A stretch of 64,000 nt of DNA. Source: Porphyromonas uenonis 60-3 (GTDB taxonomy: Bacteria; Bacteroidota; Bacteroidia; Bacteroidales; Porphyromonadaceae). The stretch is taken from contig NZ_ACLR01000179.1 in assembly GCF_000174775.1 (NCBI RefSeq), positions 23,978-87,977 of the forward strand. Reading direction: 5' to 3'. The notes under the pieces were generated by a model. That model was not told the origin of the DNA. It searched no databases and worked only from the letters and a program-made list of their open reading frames with translations. Each line of letters opens with the position of its first letter. Position 1 is the stretch's first letter. Of the stretch, positions 16,597 to 24,983 are shown one piece after another. The position numbers and the translations under genes were made by a program.

Positions 16597-17736
16597 TTAC
16601 TCCTCCCAGATGATGTCATCGATGAGGTCGTGATCCTCCTCCACCTTAAGCTTAGGTAGCGGATTATCTGGATCATCGTCCTCTTGTGTGGTTCGGTCAT
16701 TGAGCGGTTGGCGCAGGATCTCGTTCGGATCATGTAGCGAGGGCGCATTGATCTCTCGCCATATCAGGTCCTTCAGTTCGGTCAGACCTCGCTGCGCTAC
16801 GGCAGAGATAAAGATCGTCGGCACCTCTTCGGGCAGCGTCTCCGAGACCAGATCGATAAGCTCGCTGTCCGCCATATCTATCTTGGTGATCGCCAGGATG
16901 TGTCGCTTGTTGATCAGGCCCGGATTGTACTCCTCCAGCTCACGGCATAGCATCCGATACTCGGCAGTGATGTCGGGGCTGTCAATAGGCACCATAAAAA
17001 GCAAGATCGAGTTGCGCTCGATATGTCTGAGGAAGCGAAGTCCTAATCCCTTGCCCTCGGCAGCTCCCTCGATGATGCCTGGGATGTCCGCCATTACGAA
17101 GGAGCGGTTGTCACGATAGGAGACCATCCCCAGGTTTGGCTGTAGCGTCGTGAAGGGGTAGTCCGCAATCTTAGGCTTCGCCGCTGAGAGCGCTGCTAGG
17201 AGCGTTGACTTACCCGCATTGGGCAGGCCAACCAGTCCCACATCGGCCAGCGTCTTAAGCTGTAGTACCACGAGACGCTCCTGACTCGGTTCACCAGGCT
17301 GTGCGTAGCGAGGCGCTTGGTTTGTTGATGTTTTGAAGAAGTTATTGCCCTTGCCTCCACGACCGCCAGGGAGGAGCAGGTGCCGCTCGCCATGCTGCGA
17401 CACATCTAGTATAAACTCTCCCGTCGTGGCGTCATGCACGCTCGTCCCGCAAGGCACCTCAATGACAATGTCGGGCGCATCGGCACCCGTCTGTAACTTA
17501 GCACCGCCCGCTCCGCCACTCTCAGCGATGATATGACGGTTGTAGCGCAGGTGTAGGAGCGTCCAGTAGTTTTGGTTAGCCTCTATATAGATGCTACCCC
17601 CATGGCCACCGTCACCTCCGTCTGGGCCACCCTTGGGGATGTACTTCTCACGACGAAAGTGTGCCGATCCTCTCCCGCCCTTGCCTGAGCGGAGATAGAT
17701 CTTGACATAATCTACAAAGTTGCTCTCACCTGCCAT
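16597..17736 (-). CDS. obg: GTPase ObgE/CgtA
   Basis: This 379-residue protein begins with the glycine-rich Obg fold (YLRSGKGGRGSAHFRREKY, GGPDGGDGGHGGSIY and GGRGGKGN). The GTPase domain has G1 GLPNAGKSTLL, the Obg-specific DYPFTTLQPNLG switch I, G3 DIPGIIEGAAEGKGLG and G4 TKID. Obg proteins act in late 50S assembly and stress signalling. The C-terminal tail is short and acidic, without a TGS domain. It lies 8 bases after adk, in the order hpt-adk-obg often seen in Bacteroidales. Confidence 0.97.
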   Translation of the reverse strand: MAGESNFVDYVKIYLRSGKGGRGSAHFRREKYIPKGGPDGGDGGHGGSIYIEANQNYWTLLHLRYNRHIIAESGGAGGAKLQTGADAPDIVIEVPCGTSVHDATTGEFILDVSQHGERHLLLPGGRGGKGNNFFKTSTNQAPRYAQPGEPSQERLVVLQLKTLADVGLVGLPNAGKSTLLAALSAAKPKIADYPFTTLQPNLGMVSYRDNRSFVMADIPGIIEGAAEGKGLGLRFLRHIERNSILLFMVPIDSPDITAEYRMLCRELEEYNPGLINKRHILAITKIDMADSELIDLVSETLPEEVPTIFISAVAQRGLTELKDLIWREINAPSLHDPNEILRQPLNDRTTQEDDDPDNPLPKLKVEEDHDLIDDIIWEE

Positions 17737-17743
17737 TGTTTAC

Positions 17744-18328
17744 TTAATTGTCCTGTAAGCTCTTGTCTATAGCCACAAAGATAGCCTCCGTGATCTCCTC
17801 TATGGAGCCAGCGCCCGGCACCTCGTAGTGTAGCCCCTTGCGGTGGTAGTAGTCTACGATCGGGAGCGTACGCTCGTTGTAGACACGTATGCGGTCAGCG
17901 ATTACCTCGGGCGTATCATCAGCGCGGCCCTCTATCTTGGCACGATTGAGGAGTCGTGTACGGAGCTCCTCTTCGGGCACCTTGAGCTCGATCAAGCAGT
18001 CCACGCTCGTCTTATCCTTCTCTAGGAGTGCATCCAGCGCCTCAGCCTGAGCAACCGTACGGGGGAAGCCATCGAAGATAACGCCATCGACACCCTCGGG
18101 CAGATGGTGTAGCTCGTTACCTATAAGGTCGATGATAGTCTCGTCATCTACGAGATGTCCCTGAGAGATGATACTCTGCACGCGCTTGCCTAGAGGAGAC
18201 TCACGAGCTATCTCTTGGCGTAGTAGATCGCCTGTAGAGATATGCTCTAGGTGATAACGCTGCTCGATGAAGCGACTCTGTGTACCCTTGCCAGCGCCAG
18301 GAGCGCCGAAGATTATTACGTGGATCAT
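17744..18328 (-). CDS. adk: Adenylate kinase (short, zinc-free form)
   Basis: This 194-residue cytoplasmic enzyme interconverts ATP, AMP and ADP. The P-loop GAPGAGKGTQS is at residues 8-18. The AMP-binding core follows with STGDLLRQEI, and the signature is present as VIFDGFPRTVAQAEALD. The lid is short and lacks the four-Cys zinc site of long forms, which explains the length. It is encoded between hpt and obg on the same strand with small gaps, so an operon is likely. Confidence 0.97.
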   Translation of the reverse strand: MIHVIIFGAPGAGKGTQSRFIEQRYHLEHISTGDLLRQEIARESPLGKRVQSIISQGHLVDDETIIDLIGNELHHLPEGVDGVIFDGFPRTVAQAEALDALLEKDKTSVDCLIELKVPEEELRTRLLNRAKIEGRADDTPEVIADRIRVYNERTLPIVDYYHRKGLHYEVPGAGSIEEITEAIFVAIDKSLQDN

Positions 18329-18384
18329 TGCTTTTAATAGTGGTTTAGATGGTCTCTGTGGACCGTATGATTATTCCTGTAAGA

Positions 18385-18927
18385 TTACTCTTTAAGTATA
18401 TAGATGTCATCGAGCATACGTCCTCGGTCGTTGTAGTCGAGGCCGTGGCCGACGATGAAACTGTTGTGGATCTCCATACCCACATAGTCGGCATGGATAG
18501 GACACTGGAGCGCCTCAGGCTTGAGTAGCATAGTGGCGATGCGTACATCGGCAGCGCCATCGGCGAGAAACTTCTCCTTGAGCTTCATCATCGTAAAGCC
18601 CGTGTCGATCAGATCCTCTATGATGATGACCAGACGGCCCGCCAGAGGCGTTGTCACAGGCATCACCTCCTTAAGCTGGTAGGTGCTCCCCATGCCAGAG
18701 TAGCTGGAGTAGCGTGCGAAGGCCACCTCAGCAGACGTATTGATCGCTTGCAGCAATTCTGCGGCAAACATGAAGGAGCCGTTCATAATGCAGACAAAGA
18801 GTGGATCGCATCCCTCCGTGTCTTGGCGTATCTGCTCCGCTAGTCGCCGTGTGGCAGCACGTAGCTGCTCGCCCTTGATGTATGGTACAAAGGTCTTGTC
18901 GTGTACTATAATCTCCTGGTCAGTCAT
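18385..18927 (-). CDS. hpt: Hypoxanthine phosphoribosyltransferase
   Basis: This 180-residue cytoplasmic salvage enzyme converts hypoxanthine or guanine plus PRPP to IMP or GMP. The PRPP-binding motif is VIIIEDLIDTGFTM. The flexible loop region reads ARYSSYSGMGSTYQ, and the C-terminal part holds ADYVGMEIHNSFIVGHGLDYN, typical of HGPRTs. The length fits. It is the first gene of the hpt-adk-obg run, about 70 bases downstream of a TACCTTTG promoter element and after a leader hairpin (18945-18970). Confidence 0.95.
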   Translation of the reverse strand: MTDQEIIVHDKTFVPYIKGEQLRAATRRLAEQIRQDTEGCDPLFVCIMNGSFMFAAELLQAINTSAEVAFARYSSYSGMGSTYQLKEVMPVTTPLAGRLVIIIEDLIDTGFTMMKLKEKFLADGAADVRIATMLLKPEALQCPIHADYVGMEIHNSFIVGHGLDYNDRGRMLDDIYILKE

Positions 18928-18944
18928 AGTGAAAATAACAAGCT

Positions 18945-18970
18945 GGCGGTCTCACATAGCGGAGGCCGCC
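18945..18970 (-). promoter_or_regulatory. Leader hairpin upstream of hpt
   Basis: GGCGGTCTC pairs with GAGGCCGCC (9 bp, one G-U) around an 8-base loop. On the minus strand it lies in the hpt 5' leader, 18-43 bases before the ATG. On the plus strand it is followed by a T run and looks like a terminator, but no plus-strand gene ends here. Confidence 0.5.
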
Positions 18971-18996
18971 TTCTTTTTTTACTGTTATGTGTAGCA

Positions 18997-19004
18997 CAAA
19001 GGTA
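18997..19004 (-). promoter_or_regulatory. -7 promoter element for the hpt-adk-obg run
   Basis: The minus strand reads TACCTTTG, an exact match to TAnnTTTG, about 70 bases before the hpt start codon. Confidence 0.55.
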
Positions 19005-19044
19005 CAAAAATAGGTAATGTCCCACCTCACCCCCTCACGCCAAC

Positions 19045-19110
19045 ACCTCTAAATTCTAACTTCTAAATTCTAACCTCTAATCTCTAATCTCTAACCTCTA
19101 ATCTCTCCCA
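19045..19110 (+). repeat. Heptad array TCTAACC/TCTAAAT-type (family C, copy 2)
   Basis: About nine degenerate 7-bp units of the types TCTAACC, TCTAATC and TCTAAAT run head to tail in the intergenic stretch before the damaged pyruvate carboxylase-like gene. Confidence 0.75.
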
Positions 19111-19175
19111 TCATCGAGATTTAGGTCAGAGAGTCCCTACCCGTTGGTATTATCACTGCCAGCTAGGAGTGTCGT

Positions 19176-19286
19176 CTAGTGCTGCTGGGAGAAGTAGTGG
19201 AGCATCCCGTTGAGCTCATAGCGCTGGTTCAAGCTATAGCCCGACACTGCGTGGCCGAAAGTACCTTGTCGCACGTCGGGTCGCAT
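19176..19286 (-). other. 36-codon coding-like stretch, possible gene remnant
   Basis: An open reading starts with MRPDVRQGTFGHAVSGYSLN and ends HYFSQQH. Its amino-acid make-up is unlike the random translations nearby. I do not recognise a family. It follows another coding-like fragment on the same strand (19295-19499) in a different frame, so the two may be pieces of one decayed gene. It is not supported as a functional gene. Confidence 0.3.
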
Positions 19287-19294
19287 ACATATAT

Positions 19295-19499
19295 TTAAGG
19301 AGCGGTCTCCTCCTCATCATCGTCAAAGCCCGTGATGCACACCTCGTCGCTCCGCTGGCTAAGCACCGTTGCTATTGAGCTCTCCCCTACTCTGTCAATA
19401 AATGTAATCTTCGGAGGGATATAACGATGATCCCAGATGATTTCATCGATGGCACTATCAAGGAAATCGGAGATTTCCTCGGTGGAAATTTCGAAACCG
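19295..19499 (-). other. Coding-like fragment fused to repeat A
   Basis: On the minus strand one frame reads out of repeat family A as EISDFLDSAIDEIIWDHRY, continues IPPKITFIDRVGE, and ends in an acidic tail, GFDDDEEETAP, before a stop at 19295. There is no Met start, because the frame enters from the repeat. The words FLDSAIDE recur beside repeat copy 4. It may be a decayed gene end or part of the repeat unit. Confidence 0.3.
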
Positions 19500-19640
19500 C
19501 CACGGAGGAGTCGAAAAATTCTTCGGAACTTTGATTTGCTTCTTCCGAAGTTTCATTTCATTCTTCCGAACTTTTATTTCCCGGCTCCGTGGAGAATTTT
19601 CATTTGCTCGCTGGAGATTTCCCATTTCCTCGGGGAGAAA
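19438..19640 (+). repeat. Dispersed intergenic repeat family A, copy 2
   Basis: The copy has AGGAAATCGGAGATTTCCTCGG at the left, the conserved core with three CTTCCGAA-type words, and GGCTCCGTGGAGAATTTTC. It ends in ATTTCCTCGG. The flank TTCATCGATGGCACTATCAA also appears, inverted, beside copy 4. Confidence 0.85.
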
Positions 19641-19782
19641 CCGAAATTAGCGGAGGTCTGTAGGTAGCCGTAAGGTGAGGCTAGAGCGCTACGGGACACG
19701 CTAAACTCCATATTTCCCTAGGTTGTCATCATGAGTCAGCGTATTTCTAGCCTTGGGGCAGTCTATATGTGGATAAAATATG

Positions 19783-19790
19783 TATCTTTG
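19783..19790 (+). promoter_or_regulatory. -7 promoter element for the pyruvate carboxylase B-like gene
   Basis: TATCTTTG lies about 60 bases before the ATG at 19851. The promoter is intact although the gene is frameshifted. Confidence 0.55.
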
Positions 19791-19850
19791 TGGGTGAGGT
19801 TAGGTGGTGACACATCAAGCCTTGTAGGTATAACAATAGATACACTAGAG

Positions 19851-21720
19851 ATGGCAACAAAGAAAAAGATTCAGTTTAGCCTCGTATACAGAGATATGTG
19901 GCAATCCTCGGGCAAGTTCCAGCCACGTGCTGAGCAACTAGCAGCGATCGCACCGCTCATCATCGAGATGGGTTGCTTCGCTCGTGTCCGAGACGAACGG
20001 TGGTGCCTTCGAGCAGGTCAAGCTACTCGCTGGCGAGAACCCTAATGACGCTCGTGCGCGCCTTCACCAAACCGCTTAACGAGGCGGGCATCAAGACGCA
20101 CAGTGCTGGACCGTGGTCTCAACGGACTACGTATGTACCCTGTACCAGCCGACGTACGCAAGATGATGTATCGTGTCAAGCATGCGCAGGGGGTCGACAT
20201 CACTCGTATCTTCGACGGTCTCAATGATCCACGCAACATCATCCCCTCCATACACTACGCCAAGGAAGCGGGCATGACTGCTCAGGCGACACTATGTATC
20301 ACCTACTCTCCGATACACACGATCGAGTACTACTCTACACTCGCAGACAAGCTCATCGAGGCTGGCGCTGACGAGATCTGTCTCAAGGATATGGCCGGCA
20401 TCGGTCGTCCACACTTCCTCGGACAGCTCGTTAAGTCGAGTCAAGTCTAAGCACCCTGACACGATCATCCAGTATCACGGACACTCGGGACCAGGCTTCT
20501 CCGTAGCCTCTATGCTAGAGGTGTGCGAAAACGGCGCCGACATCATAGACGTTGCTATGGAGCCGATCTCATGGGGTAAGATACACCCCGACGTGATTAC
20601 CATTCGTGAGATGCTATACGATGCGGGCTTTGACGTACCAGAGATCAATATGGACGCTTACATGCGTGCTCGTACGATGACCCAGAGCTTTATCGATGAC
20701 TTCCTCGGATACTTCATGGGCGCAACCAATAAGGAGACCTCTTCGCTACTGGTTGGCTGCGGTCTGCCAGGCGGTATGATGGGCTCGATGATGGCCGACC
20801 TCAAGGGCGTCCACTCAGGTATCAATATGTACCTGCGCAATCACAACGAGCCTGAGCTATCGATCGATGACCTACTGGTCAAGCTCTTTGACGAGGTCGC
20901 CTACGTATGGCCACGTGTCGGATATCCCCCACTAGTGACTCCATTTAGCCAGTATGTCAAGAATATCGCTCTGATGAATGTCTACAACATGACGCAGGGC
21001 AAGGGTCGCTGGCTCGCTATAGACCAAAACATGTGGAACATGATCCTCGGCAAGGCTGGGCGTATCCCTGGCAAGATAGATCCCGAGCTCGTGGCTCTCG
21101 CTAAGGAGAAGGGACTAGAGTTCTCCGATGCCGACCCACAGCAGTTCTACCCCGATGCGCTGGATGAGTTCCGCAAGGAGATGAAGGAGAATGGCTGGGA
21201 GTTTGGTCCTGACGATGAGGAACTCTTTGAGCTGGCTATGCACCCCGAGCAGTACAGACGCTACAAGAGTGGCGACCTGCGTCGTGAGTTTGAGGCTTCG
21301 CTCGCTAAGGCTAAGGCTGACGCACTGGCTAAGAAGGGCTTCGACGAGAGCGACATCAAGAAGGCGATGCGTGCTGGCACGCAGATGATCCCCGCACCGA
21401 CGACGGGTACCGTACTTTGGGAGGTCGATCCGACTGAAGGCTCGATGGCTCCAGCCACTGGTACGGAGTATGTCACGGGTCAACCTTTCTGCTACATCGA
21501 GACACCATTTGGTCAGATAGAGCGTGTCAATACGAACTTCACGGGCAAGCTCATCGAGGTCTGTGTAGGTCAGGGTCAGACCGTCCGCAAGGGCGACGAG
21601 CTAGCCTACATCAAGCCTGCTGAAAAGGAGGAGCACTACCCCGACTATCAGCCCCCGATCAAGCGCATCGAGGAGGAGGCCACGACACGTCAGCGTGAGC
21701 GCCGTTCCCTAGGCCGCTAA
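19851..21720 (+). pseudogene. Pyruvate carboxylase subunit B-like (oxaloacetate decarboxylase alpha family), four frameshifts
   Basis: From the ATG (MATKKKIQFSLVYRDMWQSS) to the stop, the translation matches the Bacteroidetes pyruvate carboxylase B/oxaloacetate decarboxylase alpha family. It is spread over successive frames. Single extra bases are inferred near 19990, 20050, 20104 and 20431. Removing one base at each leaves 1866 bases, a 621-residue protein of normal family length. Visible motifs are the HMBL-type carboxyltransferase core (DEICLKDMAGIGRPHFLG, QYHGHSGPGFSVASMLEV and CGLPGGMMGSMMADL) and a C-terminal biotinyl-like domain, TPFGQIERVNTNFTGKL. That domain lacks the MKM Lys, as in the Bacteroidetes homologues I recall. 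The last 402 codons are intact. Confidence 0.85.
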
Positions 21721-21747
21721 AGTCTCAGAGCAAGTCTAATATATAAT

Positions 21748-21791
21748 ATGTCGTCTTGCGGACGCACCACTCGGTGCCCGCAAGGCGACAT
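21748..21791 (+). terminator. Inverted repeat after the pyruvate carboxylase-like gene
   Basis: ATGTCG-T-CTTGCGG pairs with CCGCAAG-G-CGACAT around a loop containing GGACGCACC. It starts 28 bases past the stop codon. It may end the transcript or be part of the family B repeat that follows. Confidence 0.5.
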
Positions 21792-21811
21792 ATCACGTAT
21801 AGCCCGCTGGG

Positions 21812-21960
21812 ACGTGTAACCCTTTGTAGTACCGCAAGACGTGTAACGGCTGTAGGGACGCACGATCGGTGCGTCCGTTGTGTCAAAGGTTACAGCATTG
21901 TGATTTTAACGGGAACGGACGCACAGATCGTGCGTCCCTACAGCGGGTTACTCGTCACGA
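21812..21960 (+). repeat. Dispersed intergenic repeat family B, copy 1
   Basis: The stretch contains GGGACGCACGATCGGTGCGTCC, CGTTGTGTCAAAGGTTACAG, TTTTAACGGGAACGGACGCAC and GTGCGTCCCTACAG. The GGACGCAC/GTGCGTCC words form inverted repeats. It is very similar to 58112-58272. Confidence 0.85.
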
Positions 21961-22012
21961 GGGACACAAATCATTAGCAGTCAAGATCGGATCCCACTCA
22001 GACACTACAGAA

Positions 22013-22054
22013 GCAGGCTCCCTGGTACTACCAGAGAGCCTGCCTTTGTTTTTA
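22013..22054 (+). terminator. Rho-independent-type terminator
   Basis: GCAGGCTC(C)CTGG pairs with CCAG(A)GAGCCTGC and is followed by a T-rich run (CTTTGTTTTT). It lies downstream of the pyruvate carboxylase-like gene and family B copy 1, and just beyond the stop of the convergent barrel gene. Confidence 0.75.
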
Positions 22055-22103
22055 CCGTCTAGCTCTACCCTGAGAGCTAGTCTATAGGTTTGGATCGCTC
22101 TAA

Positions 22104-22802
22104 TTAGAAGCGATAGCCTAGACCTACGTAGAAGTTCATGTTGTTGACCTTCACATTCTCAACAGCAGAGGTGTTGAGTAGACCATACTCGAAGCCTAGG
22201 TTAAGGCCGAACTGCTGATACTCAAAGCCAGCCTGCATACCAACACCAAGGTCGAAGGGCTTGAGGACCTTATTCTTATAGGGGTTTTTCTCACCCTTGT
22301 TGGCAACTTCATCAGCAGTCTCTGCCACCTTTCTAGCGGCATCAGCTATTTTCCCCTCACCAGTTATCGTGGTCTTCTGGGAAACTTTACCAAGGAAGCC
22401 GTAAGAGAACCAAGGACCAGCTTGGATAGATACAGCCATACCAGGAGCTAGTGCTGCGCGGTATCCTGCATGTACAGGAATCTCGACATTGTGTAGCCAC
22501 ATAGTGGTAGCAGTCTTAGAAGCAACGCCAGCTATCTCAGGGATCTCAACAGTGGCCTTAGAACCACGGCTGAGGAAGTATACGCCAGGATTGACGTAGA
22601 AGCCGTCGGTGATGCCGAACTCGACACCGACACCAGCACGGTAGCCGATCATCATCTTGCCGTCTGTGGACTTGTCTCCGACCTTGGTGGTCTGGTTAGC
22701 GAAGTTAGCACCTGCCTCTACCTTGATAGCGGGGCGCATCTGTGCTGTAGCTAGCGTAGTAGCTGCGAGCATCGTAACGATTGCGAGAATTACTTTCTTC
22801 AT
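22104..22802 (-). CDS. Porin-family outer-membrane beta-barrel protein
   Basis: This 232-residue protein has a signal peptide (MKKVILAIVTMLAATTLATAQ) followed by alternating beta-strand sequence. Examples are IKVEAGANFANQTTK, YRAGVGVEFGITDGFYVNPGVYFLSRG and VGMQAGFEYQQFGLNLGFEYGLL. The C-terminal strand ends in VGLGYRF with the aromatic terminal residue needed for barrel assembly. This is the OmpA-like eight-stranded barrel (outer_membrane_beta-brl) class common in Bacteroidetes. An Ala/Lys-rich periplasmic or surface loop lies near residues 150-185. The function is unknown. It is a single-gene unit with its own promoter. Confidence 0.85.
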   Translation of the reverse strand: MKKVILAIVTMLAATTLATAQMRPAIKVEAGANFANQTTKVGDKSTDGKMMIGYRAGVGVEFGITDGFYVNPGVYFLSRGSKATVEIPEIAGVASKTATTMWLHNVEIPVHAGYRAALAPGMAVSIQAGPWFSYGFLGKVSQKTTITGEGKIADAARKVAETADEVANKGEKNPYKNKVLKPFDLGVGMQAGFEYQQFGLNLGFEYGLLNTSAVENVKVNNMNFYVGLGYRF

Positions 22803-22916
22803 TTTTAGTTGATTGGTTATAGGTTAGTTAATTAGTTAAGTCTCTTCTCTCGGAGTCTCCTCCCTGCACTTCGCCAGATACGCTAATCTAGCCGTACTAG
22901 AGCAACCTTCCACTGG

Positions 22917-22924
22917 CAAATGTA
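22917..22924 (-). promoter_or_regulatory. -7 promoter element for the porin-like gene
   Basis: The minus strand reads TACATTTG about 115 bases before the ATG at 22802, which gives a long leader. The rest of 22803-23203 shows only this promoter and the divergent one for the S41 gene. Confidence 0.45.
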
Positions 22925-23174
22925 CATAAAAAGATTGACAACGCAAGTTCCCCCTATTGATCCTGCACCACAAATCTCCCAGAGAAAAAAAGAAGAGTGA
23001 AAAGCCCGCTGACGTTTCATCCCTCAACGCATACGCTCTCGGGTCTTATCGGGGCACAACGATCTCATAAGCAAACCACTACGAAGTATACGAACAGCGC
23101 AAGGGTTACAGTAAATGATGTAAGCTCCAAAGATTTGCGGGATTAGGTTCGATCGGTGATATCTACTTATTCCG

Positions 23175-23182
23175 TATCTTTG
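23175..23182 (+). promoter_or_regulatory. -7 promoter element for the S41 protease gene
   Basis: TATCTTTG lies 22 bases before the ATG at 23204, leaving a leader of only about 15 bases. Confidence 0.6.
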
Positions 23183-23203
23183 TAGCAATGTCGTAAGTAT
23201 CGC

Positions 23204-24919
23204 ATGAAACAACTCTCTTTCCCCTCTCACCTTATCGGTCTCTTGCTCTTAGGCTTGCTCTCGTTAGCTCCTACGAACTTGACAGCTCAAGCGCCTTCGT
23301 CGTCACGCTCCTCGGCGGGACAGAAGGCTGCGTCGGATGACTTTACCACCACTATGGCGGTGATGGGGAGCGTGCTGAGCAATGTGCGTAATTTCTTCGT
23401 TGACACGGTCAATCTGACTTCGCTCTACGATGGTGCGCTCACCTATATGCTACAGCAGCTGGACCCCTACACGGTTTACTTCAATGAGGAGGAGACGAAG
23501 GCCTTTGAGGAGAGTACGACGGGCCTCTATGGCGGCATCGGAGCGATCCTACGACAGCATCAAGACTCGGTCGTCATCATTGGCTCGCTCATACAGGGCA
23601 AGGCAGCTGACAAAGCGGGGCTACGTCCGGCTGACATCATCTGGAGGATCAATGGCAAGGACTTTTCTCACACGAAGGTGGTTGATGTGCGCAATGAGCT
23701 CCGTGGCGAGCCAGGCACGCCTATCACACTGGTGGTGCGCCGTCCAGGCTACGCCAAGGACTCGCTGACGGTGGTCTTCAACCGTGAGCGCATCGACCTG
23801 AGCCCCGTCTCCTATGCGGAGCTACTCAATGGCCGTGTGGGCTTTATCTCGCTCAATACTTTCTCAACCTCCACTTGCCAAGAGTTTCTCAAGGCTTACG
23901 ACCGTCTACAGAAGGAGGCTGGCGGTAAGCTGAGCGGACTGATCCTAGACCTTCGCGATAATGGTGGCGGGCTGATGGAGCAGGCGATACAGTTGGTCAA
24001 TCTATTTATCCCCAAGGGTAAAACAGTCGTTTCGCTCAAGGGACGCTACCCGCAGCAGAACAATAGCTACAAGACGACCAAAGAGCCTCTGGACACGAAG
24101 ATACCGCTTGTCGTGCTGATCAATGAGGGCTCGGCCTCTGCTTCGGAGATTGTGGCGGGAGCTTTGCAGGACTATGATCGTGCGGTGATCGTGGGGCGCA
24201 AGAGCTTTGGCAAGGGGCTGGTGCAGGGTACGCTGGAGCTACCCGATGGGGGGCTCCTCAAGCTGACCACGGCTCGCTACTACATACCTAGTGGACGCTC
24301 TATACAGAAGCTCTCCTACAACCATCGTGGTGGTGCTGAGCAGGTTAATGCGACTGACTCGCTCGGCACTCCCTACACGACTGCGGGGGGACGCACGGTC
24401 TATGCGGCTGGTGGTATCATGCCTGACATCGTTTGTCCGTCGGACTCGATCCCTTCGCTGCTAGGTACCTTGCTCTTTGACTCACTTACTTATGACTTTG
24501 TCACTGACTACTTGCTGACGCACCGAGCCCCCGAGCGGAGTAAGCTTAGGAGCTTTGACCTAGGTGATGAGGCTTATGCAGCTTACAAGAAGAAGGTGAT
24601 AGATAGTGGCTTCACCTTTAAGTCTATCGCCGACGAACTGGTCAAGAAAGTGGAGGAAGCACTCAAGGGGGAGCAACGCTACGATGAGGTGGCGAGCGAC
24701 TTTGCAGCATTTCAGAAGAGTCTACGGGCTGATACGCCTCGGCTGATGAAGACTTACGAGGGCTTCATCCGTGACTACCTTAATATGGAGATCCTCTCAC
24801 GCTGCTACTACGATGAGGGTAGGCTGGAGTACTATATGTCACGGGACAAGGTGGCGCAGCGTGCTGTGTCGCTCCTCGGTGACCTGACCGCTTTTCACCA
24901 ACTGCTCAAAGGTAAGTAG
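23204..24919 (+). CDS. S41-family C-terminal processing peptidase (CtpA/Prc type)
   Basis: This 571-residue exported protease has a signal peptide (MKQLSFPSHLIGLLLLGLLS). An N-terminal helical part carries LDPYTVYFNEEETKAFEEST. A PDZ domain follows (GGIGAILRQHQDSVVIIGSLI and KAGLRPADIIWRINGKDF). The S41 catalytic domain has LILDLRDNGGGLMEQAI, the catalytic Ser in NEGSASASEIVAGAL, and the Lys in GRKSFGKGLVQ. A helical C-terminal extension of about 130 residues follows. The family trims C-termini of envelope proteins in the periplasm. The protein is complete. Confidence 0.95.
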   Translation: MKQLSFPSHLIGLLLLGLLSLAPTNLTAQAPSSSRSSAGQKAASDDFTTTMAVMGSVLSNVRNFFVDTVNLTSLYDGALTYMLQQLDPYTVYFNEEETKAFEESTTGLYGGIGAILRQHQDSVVIIGSLIQGKAADKAGLRPADIIWRINGKDFSHTKVVDVRNELRGEPGTPITLVVRRPGYAKDSLTVVFNRERIDLSPVSYAELLNGRVGFISLNTFSTSTCQEFLKAYDRLQKEAGGKLSGLILDLRDNGGGLMEQAIQLVNLFIPKGKTVVSLKGRYPQQNNSYKTTKEPLDTKIPLVVLINEGSASASEIVAGALQDYDRAVIVGRKSFGKGLVQGTLELPDGGLLKLTTARYYIPSGRSIQKLSYNHRGGAEQVNATDSLGTPYTTAGGRTVYAAGGIMPDIVCPSDSIPSLLGTLLFDSLTYDFVTDYLLTHRAPERSKLRSFDLGDEAYAAYKKKVIDSGFTFKSIADELVKKVEEALKGEQRYDEVASDFAAFQKSLRADTPRLMKTYEGFIRDYLNMEILSRCYYDEGRLEYYMSRDKVAQRAVSLLGDLTAFHQLLKGK

Positions 24920-24983
24920 CCCTCACTAGAGACTCATAACATCTTAATTATATACCTCTTATCAAGTAAAAGCTTATCGAACA

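Noticed and set aside
21450..21620. Loss of the biotin attachment Lys as a sign of decay in the pyruvate carboxylase-like gene
   Set aside because: As I recall, Bacteroidetes homologues carry the same TPYGQIERV-type segment instead of MKM, so it is family-typical.
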